Both the position numbers and the translations under genes were made by a program. 62,000 nucleotides of DNA from Nymphaea colorata (lineage: Eukaryota; Streptophyta; Magnoliopsida; Nymphaeales; Nymphaeaceae). Position 1 is the first letter of the stretch, and each line of letters opens with the position of its first letter. Shown here piece by piece: positions 23,401 to 34,347 of the stretch. The notes under the pieces were generated by a model. It saw nothing but the letters and a program-made list of their open reading frames with translations, had not been told where the DNA came from and did no database searches. Location of the stretch: positions 2,272,143-2,334,142 of the forward strand of contig NC_045138.2 of the NCBI RefSeq assembly GCF_008831285.2, written 5' to 3'.

Positions 23401-24324
23401 ATTTAAAAGGAGAAGACGACTGGCGAAGAAGGTTATGGTGGCTACCCTTACCAGAAAACCTCCATCCCCTTCACCATAGTTGTCTCTGATTCGATTGATG
23501 TAAGGCGGGAATCAAACTACTTTCTTTACACAATCCATGCATAGGCGGAGAGTAGATTCCTGACCTAATTGGTTCCGACACCTTCAGCCTATGCATGAAT
23601 GGTGTCAAGGATTTCTATTTTGAGAAGACAGAACTCAAATTTTCTACTTGCATCAACTGAATCGTGACAATGGATGCAGATGAGGTGGGGTGGCCACCAC
23701 CGGAATTACGGTTTTCTAAAGCAGACAAAGGTCACACCTTCCTCCCTTTTCAAATGCATACTGGGGAAAAGAAAATGGGATGACTTCAAAACTTGGTACA
23801 AGGAAGAGAGGAATTCTTTTTTTTTTACAAGGAAAAAACTTGCTTTATGATTCATGTGGTTGGATCACAACAATTATGTCCATATAAACCTTCTTGAGGA
23901 GAACTGGCCTTGTTCTCTTACCAAGCATGGATGTATCTATCAGAGATCTGGTCAGGTTCTTTATTTTTCTTTTCCTTTTCTCCGTTTGAGAAAGAAATTT
24001 AAGGAAAGAAAGGCAGAGAAAAGAAGGAAAGGAAGAAAGAGAAGGGAGTGGAGCGGCTGGGAGAAGGTGGAGAATGAAGGGGTCGGCTGTTGTGTCCCTC
24101 CTCCTTCCCTTCTGCTCTCTTCCTTCCTTTGTTTCTTCGTGTTTCTTTCCTACTTTCCTTCTCAGAAGGAGAAAATGAAAAGTAGCAGAAAGAAGCAGGC
24201 CAAATCACTGGTAGATAAATCCATGCTTGGCAAGAGACCAAAGGGAGTTTTGGACATAATAGCGAGGGTCTTTGTAAAAACATAATTCTTTGTTTTTCTT
24301 TATACAAATGGCCCAACCAGAAAT

Positions 24325-24482
24325 TCCTTGCCTAGAGGCAGTGCTACATTAATTTTCAAATTTTAAGAGGCAGTGATATGTGAAAAAATGAAAATTAATG
24401 AAATTTATATATGAAAATAAAATAAATTCCATGAGCTGGTGTGGGCAATTGCCCATGGCAGCCACAGTGTGACTCCTCCAAT
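24325..24482. mobile_element. Degenerate hAT-like MITE (family M2)
   Basis: Contains the M2 core (gaggcagtg, aaatttatatatgaaaataa, gagctggtgtgggcaattgc) shared with 37970-38146 and 54222-54388. The ends are eroded. Confidence 0.6.
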
Positions 24483-24984
24483 GTGAGAAAAGCAAGAAAG
24501 CAATGAGTGTTTGAAGAGTTTAGTTGTCATGATACTCTAACTTCTCATAATTATTTGAAAGCAAATGTCACTAAACTAGAAAACAATAAAGTCAATTGAT
24601 TAATCACTAAATCGGCCGATTCATTCGTACACTTTTCTCTCGTAAATCGTGTTACGTAGCCAAGTCAAAGCTTACTGGTTGATGATTGTGCTTGCAAGCA
24701 AATTGTTTGTTAAATGTTTCCAAAAAACAGAAAATCAAGTTTACATATAAGCCAATAACACTAACAATGTAGATGCATGCATATATAGGTTTACTTTTCA
24801 ATGTAATGACAAAATAAAAAGAAAGATACTGTTTTTTTTTTTTAACCACAAATGAGGGGCCAGCTGGCAGGGTCCATGTCCCCTCCTCACATTTTTAAAA
24901 AATAAAAAATGTACAAGTAAATTCTAAAAAAAAAAAGTTTAATTTATATAAAAAAAATTTTGAAAAATTATATTTCAACCCTCC

Positions 24985-25921
24985 AACTATCCTCCCGAGT
25001 CACAGCAGCAACTTCTGTCCTGTAGTTGTTGATCAATCTCTAACTTCCGCCTGCAAATAAGGTGTTTCACCGGCCGTAACCTGACTGACTCACCTCCCAC
25101 CGACTGAAGCACTTGTCTGTTTCAGCTTCCAACTTGTGAACACCTCAGGTTCAATCTAAACCGGCGTCAGTCCAGGGAAATCTCATTCCTTGGACAAACC
25201 TTCAGCTGATCACCGTCTTGGCAAACCCCTTGCCTGCATCCTCGAATAAGGTGTCGAACAATGTTCAACCAACGCCTTCCCTTTGCCTTCGGCCTTCTCC
25301 CTTCTGATCCCTGAAATAGAGAAGCAGGGGGAACAGAGGCGACCAGATGGGCGCCTAGAACTGAGGCGATCAGAAAGCGCCCGACAATTCTCTCATTGCC
25401 TGCAACTCAGAAAGCTGTCAGTCGATGCCGGCGACGGTCCGGCCCTCACTTCCCCAATTTCTGTCTGCAGAAATGGGATTCAACAATCCTGTCCTTGGAG
25501 GTGTTCAGAGCATCTCGCCTGCCACGAAACCATTGCTGATTCACTATCAACGCGGCATTACTACTTCTACAGAATCTCTGGACATTGCTCCGGTGGGCAG
25601 AAGGTCTCCATCAACATCGTCTCAGCCACTTCATCGCCTCCACCACCAAAACGCCGTTGGCCAGATTTATATGCTGGTGAGAAAAATAGTGTTCTCATCC
25701 GGTATCTCGTTGAAGTGGTCGTCATTTGCCGGACTGCCCAAATCAACATTGGGCTTGGATGCCTTCTGGATATATATATATTTCATTGTTATCATCATCC
25801 TTTATTGCATGTTTGTCGCTGCTCATCCCTGCGCCTCCCTCTTTTCAGAAAAGTGAGAAGGAACTGGTTTATCGCTGCTCATCGCTTCTCTTCCCTCTTC
25901 TTAGAGCAGTAAGAAGGAACT
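24985..25921 (+). other. GC-richer leader-like segment upstream of Copia-1
   Basis: Starts where E/F homology ends and stops at the Copia-1 gag ATG. It is clearly less AT-rich than its surroundings and holds two overlapping frames (25283-25912, 209 codons; 25425-25856, 143 codons) without recognisable domains. A ctgctcatc motif followed by aaggaact is repeated just before the gag start. It may be the retrotransposon 5' untranslated region with the 5' LTR lost, or captured sequence. Confidence 0.4.
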
Positions 25922-27243
25922 ATGGCAAACCAAGAAAAGAATATTGGCGACATCAACAATTCAGAAAATTATCAGGTGATGACCAATTCTTTTTTTTTAG
26001 ATCTGATAATCCCAGAAGTGTGTTGGTATCTCATGCACTTAAGGGAGACAATTATGCCATTTGGAGTTAAAGAAGGAGATAAGAATCGTGCCTTATGAGT
26101 TAGATGCAATAATATGATTCTTTCATGGATTTTAAATTCTATTAGCAAAGAAATTGCTGCTAGTATTGCTTATGCTACTTCTACTCAAGATGTATGGGAA
26201 GATTTGAAAAGCAGGTTTACTCAGAGTTTAGCACCAAGAATATATCAACTGCAGAGTTCTATATGTCAACTTCAACAAGACAAGAGACTCTATCAATTAC
26301 TATGTAGTACACAAAAATTAAGGTGTTATGGGATGAACTTAACTCTTAGTCTCCCATACTGTCTTGTTCATGTGGTGCTATGAGAATTTACTCATATCAT
26401 ATTCAAAGAGAAAGACTAATCCAATACTTGATGGGGCTAAATGACTCGTATGGAGCAATTTGTGGTCAAATCTTACTGCTTGATCCATTGCCTAACATTA
26501 ACAAGGTTTATGTTTTAGTTCTACAGAAAGAAAAATAACGTGAAGCAAGATTCATGTCGTCACATTTTGAGGCTGCTCTAGCCATCACTCGCAATTATAA
26601 TAGGAAGGCAGAAGCTCGTGATCAAGTCTTCAAGTTTAAATGAAATAATGGAGGACGTCAGAGCAGGCCCATGTGCAGCTACTGTCATGGTACTGGGCAT
26701 ATAAAAGAAAAGTGCTATAAGCTAATCGGCTATCCTCCAGGGCATCGACTTTATAACCCCAATTTCGAGTCTTCCATGGTTGCAGCTGTAACACAATACC
26801 AGAAAGTGGCTGACCTCCATACTATCAATGGTGTTGGTAACGTTAGTCAAGGTAACACGGGAATTATGCTCTCTTTCACTATGGACGAGTACCAGAAATT
26901 CTTGTCAATCGTTAAAGATCAAACTGCCTCAATCAACTTCGCAAGTACTATCTCGTCATGTAATCTCTATTATAAACCTTGGATTATAGATTCCGAAGCA
27001 AGTCGACATATTTGTGCAGACAACTCAATCCTCCAAAATCTAATAACTTGTCATACACCCATAAACCTTCCAAAGGGAAATGTAATCCCTATTCATCAAA
27101 CCCGTGACGTTCACTTGTCATCTTTCACCCTTGACAATACTTTGTGTGTTCCTTCCTTCAAAGTAAATTTGTTATCAGTTAGTCAACTAACCAAGACTCT
27201 AAACTGCTTAGTAACCTTTTTTCCCACATATTGTGTATTGTAG
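25922..27243 (+). pseudogene. Copia-1 gag, zinc knuckle and protease remnant
   Basis: Begins MANQEKNIGDIN at 25922, with a frame change in a T-run near 25991. SVLVSHALKGDNYAIW is the usual copia gag N-terminal motif, and DVWEDLKSRFTQSLAPRIYQ (frame from 26114) is the UBN2-like core. A knuckle CSYCHGTGHIKEKC (26674-26715) matches CX2CX3GHX4C. The protease signature reads IIDSEASRHI instead of DSGAS, so the active-site glycine is lost. Stops and frame changes near 26068 and between 26380 and 26645 break the gene. Confidence 0.85.
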
Positions 27244-27255
27244 GACCTGGCATCG

Positions 27256-27850
27256 ATGATAACAATTGGTCAGGGTGAAGAAAGAGGAGGACTATATGAA
27301 TTCAAATCATTGGTGTCACCTACAGAATGCTTTGTTGTAACTTCATCTCAAGACCTATGGCATAGGCGGTTTGGTCATCTTTCACCTTCTCGACTTATGC
27401 TAGTTAATTCTTATTTAGGATTGAATTGCTACTTGAATAAAGATATTTGTTGTGATGCTTGTCATCGAGTAAAACAAACACGTTTGAAATTTGATTTAAG
27501 TGATATTTCTACTAAGAAGCCTTTTGAATTAATTCATTGTGACATTTGGAGTACATATTCACGGTCAACTCTTACTGGAGCACATTATTTTCTGAGTATT
27601 GTGGATGATTATACTCGCGTCACATGGATTTTTTTAATGAAACACAAACATGAAACATCATATCTTATGAAAAAAATTTTGCCTTAATAAAAAATCAATT
27701 TGGTGTCGCCATTAAAAATGTGAGATCTGATAATGGCACCAAGTTTTTTTCTCATGGAATACAATCCTTATTCAATCAACAAGGTACCATTCACCAACAT
27801 AGTTGTGTCGCCACACCACAACAAAACGGAGTGGTAGAACGCAAACATCG
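27256..27850 (+). pseudogene. Copia-1 integrase, N-terminal part
   Basis: LWHRRFGHLS and CDACHRVKQ form the pre-integrase HHCC region, LIHCDIWSTY supplies the first catalytic Asp, RSDNGTKF (27721) the second, and TPQQNGVVERKHR the Glu. A stop near 27685 with a frame change precedes the second Asp. The frame is cut at 27850 by the nested LTR and resumes at 31569. Confidence 0.9.
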
Positions 27851-27924
27851 TGTAAGCACCCCAAATTTTTCCAAAAAGTTTGCCTTATTTTACCCAAGTT
27901 CAAATCCAAACAAAGTATTTCAGA

Positions 27925-28450
27925 CCCATTTGTCTTTCCTTTTGACAAAAAACCTCCTTTTCGAAGGCGATCTTGGTCTTTTTGGTGGGCAAGTCTCATT
28001 TGCTCTTTCTTTTAACAAAAAACCTCCTTTTAAAGGACAATTTTGATCTTTTTGGTGGGCAAGACTCATTTGTCCCTCCTTTTGACAAAAAATATAACAA
28101 CCCGACCCACTCCCGGGCTCGGGTCCCTGGTTCGGCGGATCTCAACCCGCTCCCTAGCAATTTCGGTTCCAATCCTAAAAAGGTTAGGAACCACGACTAT
28201 CATCTCATTAAAGCCTCCCTTTATAAGCTCTTGAAGATCCCTCACAATCTTCGATACGGGACTAAACTTTTGGGGTGTTACAAAAAACCTCTTTTTAGAG
28301 GGTAATTTTGGTCTATTTAGTGGGCAAGACTCATTTGCCCCTCCTTTCATAGTGTGACTTTAGTCTTTTTAGTGGGCAAGACCCTTTTGTCTTTCCTTTT
28401 GACAAAAAAAACCTCATTTTAGAGGACGATTTTAGTCTTTTGGGTGAATA
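27925..28450 (+). repeat. Tandem array, about 70-bp unit, within the solo LTR
   Basis: Units carry cttttgacaaaaaacctcc, a ttttggtctttttggtgggc-type stretch and actcatttg, in about five diverged copies. One copy is split by the small LTR at 28093-28282. Confidence 0.75.
28093..28282 (-). mobile_element. Small solo LTR (about 190 bp) nested in the large solo LTR
   Basis: On the minus strand it starts TGTAACACCCC and ends GTTGTTATA, where CA is expected, so the last dinucleotide seems mutated. Both flanks read aaaaa, compatible with a 5-bp duplication in an A-rich site. It interrupts the tandem array of the host LTR. It resembles short plant LTRs with TGTAACA termini. Confidence 0.55.
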
Positions 28451-28463
28451 AAGGTCCAACTCA

Positions 28464-28465
<2 letters not shown>

Positions 28466-28556
<91 letters not shown>
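28466..28556. repeat. (TA)n microsatellite
   Basis: A long, nearly pure TA tract in the solo LTR. Confidence 0.9.
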
Positions 28557-28558
<2 letters not shown>

Positions 28559-28944
28559 CCTAATGGCCAATCATACCTTTTTTCAAACCATTTCTTCTTC
28601 AAAATAATTCAAAATTTTGTGAAATTCGGATGAAAATAGAGTGAAATTCAAATTTTGGGTTTTGGCTCTAAAATCCTCTATAAATACCTTCCATTTCCCC
28701 CTTCTTGAGTACGTGTTGGTCCTTGGAAAAAACTCTAGTGTATTCTCACTTGAAGACTTAGAGTTTCTTTTGAGTTATCTCTCTCTCCCTCTTCCTCTTT
28801 CCATTTTTTTTCAACTTCGGAGCAAACTTCATCAAGTCACAACCCCCTTGGGGGCATCATGTTGGAGTTTCACTCAAGGGAATCTCCAAGCTAAGGTGTT
28901 CATTTTTCCAAAAGTTATTCCACTAGATGTTTGTAATCAATATC

Positions 28945-29525
28945 TCATCTCTTTATTTCTTCATTTTCCTCTCTTCTTCATCTTCCTATGGTCAAAGGAG
29001 ATAGCACTCAACATCTTTTTAGAGATAAGAGGCTATGCTCAAGTGCACCAGGTGCATGAGGAGAAGAGATGATATTTTATTTTATGATTAAATCATGCTC
29101 TTTCAAGTATTCTTGTGGTTATTATTTTTTTCTCTTCATTAATATGTTCTTTTTATTGAACATAGTCATGTCGTTGTTTTCATTTTCTTTTCTCATCTTT
29201 ATCTTCCCATGGCCAAAGGAGATAGCACTCAACCTCTTTTTAGAGACAAGAGGCTATGTTCAAGTGCACCGAGAGCATGAGAAAATGAGATGATACATTA
29301 AATCATGCTCTTTCAAGTATCCTTGTTGTCATATTAATATGTTCCTATTATTATTGTTGTTTCTTTTTCTTGAATATAGTCTCGTTGTTTTTTTCTTCAT
29401 TTTTCTTCTCATCTTCATCTCCTCATGGCCAAATGAGATAGCACTCAACCTCTTTTGTAGAAACAAGAGGCTTTGGTCGAGTGCACCAGGAGCATGAAAA
29501 GATGATATGATATATCATTTCATAG
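28945..29525 (+). repeat. Three-copy tandem repeat, about 220-bp unit
   Basis: The segment ggagatagcactcaac recurs near 28996, 29217 and (as tgagatagcactcaac) 29433, with spacings of about 221 and 216 bp. Each is followed by an aagaggct stretch and an aagtgcacc or gagtgcacc stretch. Confidence 0.8.
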
Positions 29526-29597
29526 TTACCTCATGTTATCTCTCTCTCTCTCTACATCATGCTTTCTCCCTCCATCATGTTCTCTCTCTATTTCTCC

Positions 29598-29640
<43 letters not shown>

Positions 29641-30250
29641 TCCTTGAATATTGTCTATCTACTATCCATGCATGTTTGTTTAGTTTTCCATTCACATGTG
29701 AATGTATGGTGAGAATGAGAGTGTGGTTTGGGAATCTTTATCTTTATCTTCATATTAATTTTTGAGGTTGGTACTTGTCCAACCCGAGGGAACCCTCACG
29801 AATATGTACATGTTAAAAAAATGCAACTTCATGTCATTATGTTTAGTTTCTTTTTAATCACCCGATTAGGAACCCTAATGAGTGCCCTATCGTGTGGTTT
29901 GAATTTCTTCCATACCCAACGGTGGAAGAAACATATTCTCTTGCAACCAATGAAATAATAATATTCTATGTTTATATATAAATCATATTTTACAAAAGAT
30001 TTTTCAAAAGCAAGTACCCTCTCCAATATGGCTTTGGAAACTTAGTTATGACTCTTGCATGAGTCCAAGCTCCCTTCGGCCTATATCAAACTTGAAGTCG
30101 GTTGTTTTCTAAAATCATCTCTTCACTTCTAATATCATGAAGACGCGTATGTATATACATGTCATATACATATATGTGCACATGAGGATTCCCTTTATCT
30201 TTCTCTTCCTTTGTTTCCACATTTTATTTTACAAGTTTTCATATACCTAT
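29526..30250. other. Solo LTR interior, non-coding
   Basis: A CT tract lies at about 29603-29638. The rest is unique AT-rich LTR sequence with short frames lacking domains. Confidence 0.5.
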
Positions 30251-30253
30251 GAA

Positions 30254-30347
<94 letters not shown>

Positions 30348-30655
30348 ATGAAGGCATTTGACTTGAAAAGTATATATATGAATGTGCTACTTTCTCTGTC
30401 TAGAATCTTATTCTCTTTTCAAGTCAAATGCCTTCATCTATAATATGTATATATATATATATATCTCCATTTCTTTTCATTTAAAATCTTTCTTTCTATT
30501 CAAGTCACTGTTATTTTTACAAGCTTTCATATATGTGTATATGTGATGGTATATATACATATATGTGTATCTTCTCTATCTCCCTATCTTTGAAAGTTTC
30601 ATTTCCTTTTTCTACTTAAATTCAAACCTCATTTTTATAAGCTTACATATATGTA

Positions 30656-30715
<60 letters not shown>

Positions 30716-30720
30716 TATCT
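30251..30720. repeat. TA-rich cluster: tracts at 30257-30342 and 30660-30713
   Basis: Two long TA tracts are separated by sequence in which ttcaagtcaaatgccttcatc (about 30418-30438) is the near reverse complement of gatgaaggcatttgacttgaa (30347-30367), making a small hairpin around 30345-30440. Confidence 0.85.
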
Positions 30721-31568
30721 CTCTTTCTTTTGAATCTTTGATTTTGTGATCTTCAAGACCTCTTTCTGTCTCTCATTTTCTATATTTTCTCACAATCAAG
30801 TATCTCATCTTTTGCATTCTTTTAGACATTTGTTTCTCCAAGATCATTTTCATTACCGACTTCACTAAGACCATAACGTAAGTAATGACCCAATGTTGGA
30901 TTCATGCTTGATGGTCTACAACTTCAATCCATTTTCACAAATTTTTCTTTCTCATACATGATAACTATAAAAACAAAAATCTTAGATGTATATTATGGTA
31001 GGAATGTCTTAAATGAATGTTGTGGTAGGAATGAGTCATTTTTCTTCTATTCATCTTAGGATTAATGCATTCATGCATTCACTTCTATTCAATATCACAA
31101 ATGAGCACAATCACATCTTTAAAAGAACTTAAGCAAGATGAGGTGGAGCTCTAACTAAGTGGTAACTGAATTAGAGCAAAATCTCAAACCTACTTAAAGT
31201 CTTAAGAAAACACTAAAATGACTTCCAAGTGATTTCCCAAGTTTTCCAAGTGATATCTACAAAGATTTCCTAACTCTAGTTTTCCTCAAAATGTTTCACA
31301 TTCTCAAGCAATTCTTCAAATCTTTTCAAAAATTTGAAACATCAAACTTTCCATATTTTTCTACACCGAATATATAATGAAAAATATGTTTAAGCCAAAA
31401 TGAAATACATCAATAATAGACATAGCCCTTGGATTGATTACCTCCGGTAAAGGCATCAGGAATGGTCGATCCTCGTACCAACGGGTGAGTCCCTTTTTCT
31501 CTTATTTTTAAAATAAAACTTATTTTTCTGGAGCACTCTAAAACCAAAAATTTTGAGGATGCAAAACA
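30721..31568. other. Distal part of the solo LTR
   Basis: Non-coding, AT-rich. Ends with a ggtaaaggcatcaggaatgg and caacgggtgagtccc region and then the terminal GCAAAACA. No gene visible. Confidence 0.5.
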
Positions 31569-33803
31569 CATCGTCATCTTCTTGAAGTAGCAAGGGCCCT
31601 TCGTTTTGAAGCAAATTTACCAATTCAGTTTTGGGGCGAATGTATTTTAATCGCCACCTATCTTATTAATCGTACTAATACACCTACTTTGGGAGGCATA
31701 GCTGCATTTGAAAAATTATTTTAAAAAAAATGGGCCGGCCTTTGAACATCTACGTATCTTTGGCTCTCTTTGCTATGCTATCAACAACAACCAGAACAAA
31801 GGCAAATTTGACACTAGAGCACATAAATGCATTTTATTGGTTATCCTGAAGGCCAGAAAGCATACAAAGTCTATGATTTAGAAAACAATAGAGTTTTCAC
31901 TAATCGGGATGTTGTTTTCTATGAAGATATTTTTCCATTCAACCAAGTCAAGGAGGAAGAAAGATCGACTGTTATGCCTATGCCAATAACCCAAGAAAGT
32001 ATGATTGGCCCATTGGAAGAAGAGTCGTTTGACAATGAAGCATCACCTACGGCTGAACCTAATGAAGACACAAACATGTCTGAAAGTAGTGAGACGCTTG
32101 TATCAACTTGTGATATACCCTTGCCTGAACCCCAAAAAATCAATAGTAAAACCATGAAACCAAACCAAGTCTTGGAGTCTGAACCAACTGAACACCTTAG
32201 AAGATTATCTCGTCAAAAAAGACCAGCCACTTGGATGAAAGATTTTTATTGTTCTCTAATTTTGATACCCTTGGTCAACGGCAACTCGATGGCAAGTCCT
32301 GCAAATTGCACATGTTTTCCCCTTTCCAAGTTTACTTCTTTCCATTGTTTCTCTTCTAATCACTCCATTTTTTTAGCCTCTATAGCCTCCATTTCTGAAC
32401 CAGAATCCTATGAAGAGGCAAGTAAAATTAAAGAGTGGCGAGATGCAATGGACTTAGAAATTAGTGCATTGCGAGACAATAAAACTGACTTTGACTACTC
32501 TACCAAAAGGTATCCAACCCATCGCTTGCAAATGGATATACAAAGTAAAATTTTGATCAGATGGATCCATTGAACGATACAAGGCTCGTCTGGTAGGAAA
32601 AGGTTTCTCACAGAAAGTGGGACTAGATTACAATGAAACATTTGCGCCTGTAGCCAAAATGGTAATGGTTTGCACCCTTCTTTCAGTCGTTGCTGCAAAA
32701 AAGTTGGTTATTATATCAAATGGATGTAAATAATGTCTTTCTTCTTGCAGATCTGCTTGAGGAAGTGTATATGTAGGTGCTGCAAGGATATGACCTAAGG
32801 GGGAGAACTTAGTATGCAAGCTTCACAAATTTCTTTATAGTCTGAAGCAATCTCCAAGAAATTGATTTCACAAGTTTTCTATGGCGCTTGAAGCATTTGG
32901 ATTTATACAATCCAAAGCTGATCACACGCTATTGCCGGTAATATTGGCTGTTCTAGTATATGTGGATGACTTGATTATTGCCGGTGATATGGAGGATTCT
33001 GTTGAAAATTTGAAGTCTTTCTTGTGTCAAAAATTCCGCATGAAAGATCTTGGTAGCCTTAAATATTTTTTGGGACTAGAAATTGCTCGGTCATCTAAAG
33101 GAATATACTTTTCACAACAAAATTATGCACTCAACATTATAATTGAGGTCGAACTATTAGGCACAAAGCCAGTGGAAACTCCCATGGAATAGAAGCATGG
33201 TCTAGATACTACTCAGAGTGAAGAAATGAAGGATTCAACAAAATATAGAAGACTGGTTGGACGTCTTATTTATTTGAGTATCACAAGACAGATATACGGT
33301 TTGCCATTCATGTACTAAGTCGCTTCATGCATACACCAAAGGAATCACATTTTCAGGCTGCTTTGAGACTTGTCAAATTTATTAAAATGAATCCAGGACA
33401 AGGCATTCTATTGGGCAAATAAAATAATTTTCAAGTAAGTTTTTTTTGTGATTCAGATTGAGCTGCTTGTCATGAAACACGAAGATCTGTCACTGGCTAT
33501 TGTGTCCTTCTTGGAGCATCTCTAATATCATGGAAAACAAAGACACAATCTACTATGTCTCGCTCTTCTGCAGAGGCAGAATACCGAGCAATGGCAACTG
33601 CTGTTTGTGAAGTAACATGGCTAAAATATTTGTTATCTGACTTAGGCATTCCACACTCACAACCAGCAAATTTATATTGCGATAATCAGGCTGCAATACG
33701 TATTGCAGCAAATCCAATTTTTCAAGAGCGCACCAAAGATTTTGACAAAGATTGTCATGTAATACAAGAAAAAATCAATCAAGGTGAAATCAGAACATGC
33801 TAG
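31569..33803 (+). pseudogene. Copia-1 integrase C-terminus, reverse transcriptase and RNase H remnants
   Basis: The integrase frame resumes HRHLLEVARALRFEANLP. 31827-32573 encodes the linker (CIFIGYPEGQKAYKVYDL region) and the start of reverse transcriptase. [14 protein letters not shown] (about 32580) and VYVDDLIIAG (about 32957) are reverse transcriptase motifs, and the YVDD catalytic motif is intact. RNase H is at 33555-33803 ([25 protein letters not shown]). The tail EQLADLFTKALGKEAFRHL follows in another frame. Several stops and frame changes occur. Confidence 0.9.
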
Positions 33804-33919
33804 TCAGAAGCAAAGAGCAGCTAGCAGATCTCTTTACCAAAGCATTAGGCAAAGAAGCCTTCAGACATTTGCTATCCAAACTGGGTTTCAAAAATCTGTA
33901 CGCCTCAGTTTGAGGGGAG

Positions 33920-34147
33920 TGTCGAGAAAAAAGGGATCATATCTCATCTGTTATGCAAACTACATTTTCGGTGGATAATGGATTGAGATCGAAATTGTGT
34001 ACTATCATGATCTTGTATACCAAAAATCTTGTAAGCGATAACGTTTTTTGTACTATATATGTTGCTCAAAGGAATCAATAAAATCAAGTTCTCTCCAGCT
34101 TTATCTTTCACTGTTCCTCTGTTTTTTTCCTCTAAAGTTTTCTCGTA
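33920..34147 (+). mobile_element. Copia-1 3' LTR
   Basis: A polypurine tract tgaggggag precedes TGTCGAGAAAA at 33920. The LTR contains atcatgatcttgtatacc and ctatatatgttgctcaaagg and ends near gttttctcgta. The related solo LTR at 6900-7127 ends ttttctca, so the last bases here have probably diverged. Confidence 0.8.
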
Positions 34148-34347
34148 CGAAGAGGGGCTTCCTTAAAATGTGAGGGCCTGGGCAAAAGAAGGGTGGCAGC
34201 AAAAAGATCTTCCTCCTTGGCGCACTCCACCCCCGTCCTCCCACTTTCCCCTTCCATTAGAAGCATGAAACTAATGTGGTCTCTCGCTTTCTCATTAATT
34301 ATCCAGTAGACTTGGTTTCACTTCTTTCTCTTTACTTGTGAGATTCC
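34148..34347. other. Spacer between Copia-1 and foldback 3
   Basis: No gene, RNA or clear repeat seen. Confidence 0.4.

Larger units (their letters stand above)
20306..24984 (+). repeat. Block E: segmental duplicate of block F
   Basis: From the ccatcaccaga stretch onward this is colinear with 50454-54491 and then 57289-57690. Differences are scattered substitutions, small indels, a 393-bp segment (22218-22610) missing from F, a SINE found only in F, and a 2.8-kb interruption in F. It contains a Tourist MITE, a DR1 copy (22480-23400), an M1 MITE and an M2 relic. Frames such as 23854-24285 occur in both copies but are low-complexity (Lys/Arg, Ser/Phe-rich) and lack domains, so I do not call them. 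Confidence 0.85.
27851..31568. mobile_element. 3.7-kb solo LTR nested in Copia-1 integrase
   Basis: Begins TGTAAGCACCCC and ends GCAAAACA (TG...CA), flanked by the exact 5-bp duplication catcg (27846-27850 and 31569-31573). The copia reading frame resumes at the second catcg without loss. No protein domain and no second copy of the terminus lie inside, so it is best read as a large solo LTR, as known for some Ty3/gypsy lineages. The lineage is not determined. It contains two tandem-repeat arrays, three long TA tracts and a smaller LTR. Confidence 0.8.
25922..34147 (+). mobile_element. Copia-1: decayed Ty1/copia retrotransposon, split by a nested LTR
   Basis: Gag, zinc knuckle, protease, integrase, reverse transcriptase and RNase H fragments occur in copia order (integrase before reverse transcriptase), followed by a polypurine tract and a 3' LTR. 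Integrase is interrupted at 27850/31569 by a 3.7-kb insertion. No 5' LTR or primer-binding site was found upstream of gag. Many stops and frame changes make it inactive. Confidence 0.9.

Noticed and set aside
23854-24316. 143-codon frame rich in Lys/Arg, also present at 53827-54223
   Set aside because: Both copies belong to the E/F duplication. The opposite strand is equally open and the sequence is a purine-rich low-complexity tract.
28945-29525. Tandem array considered as a possible CRISPR-like array
   Set aside because: Units are about 220 bp with diverged sequence and lie in a plant LTR. There are no short repeats with unique spacers.
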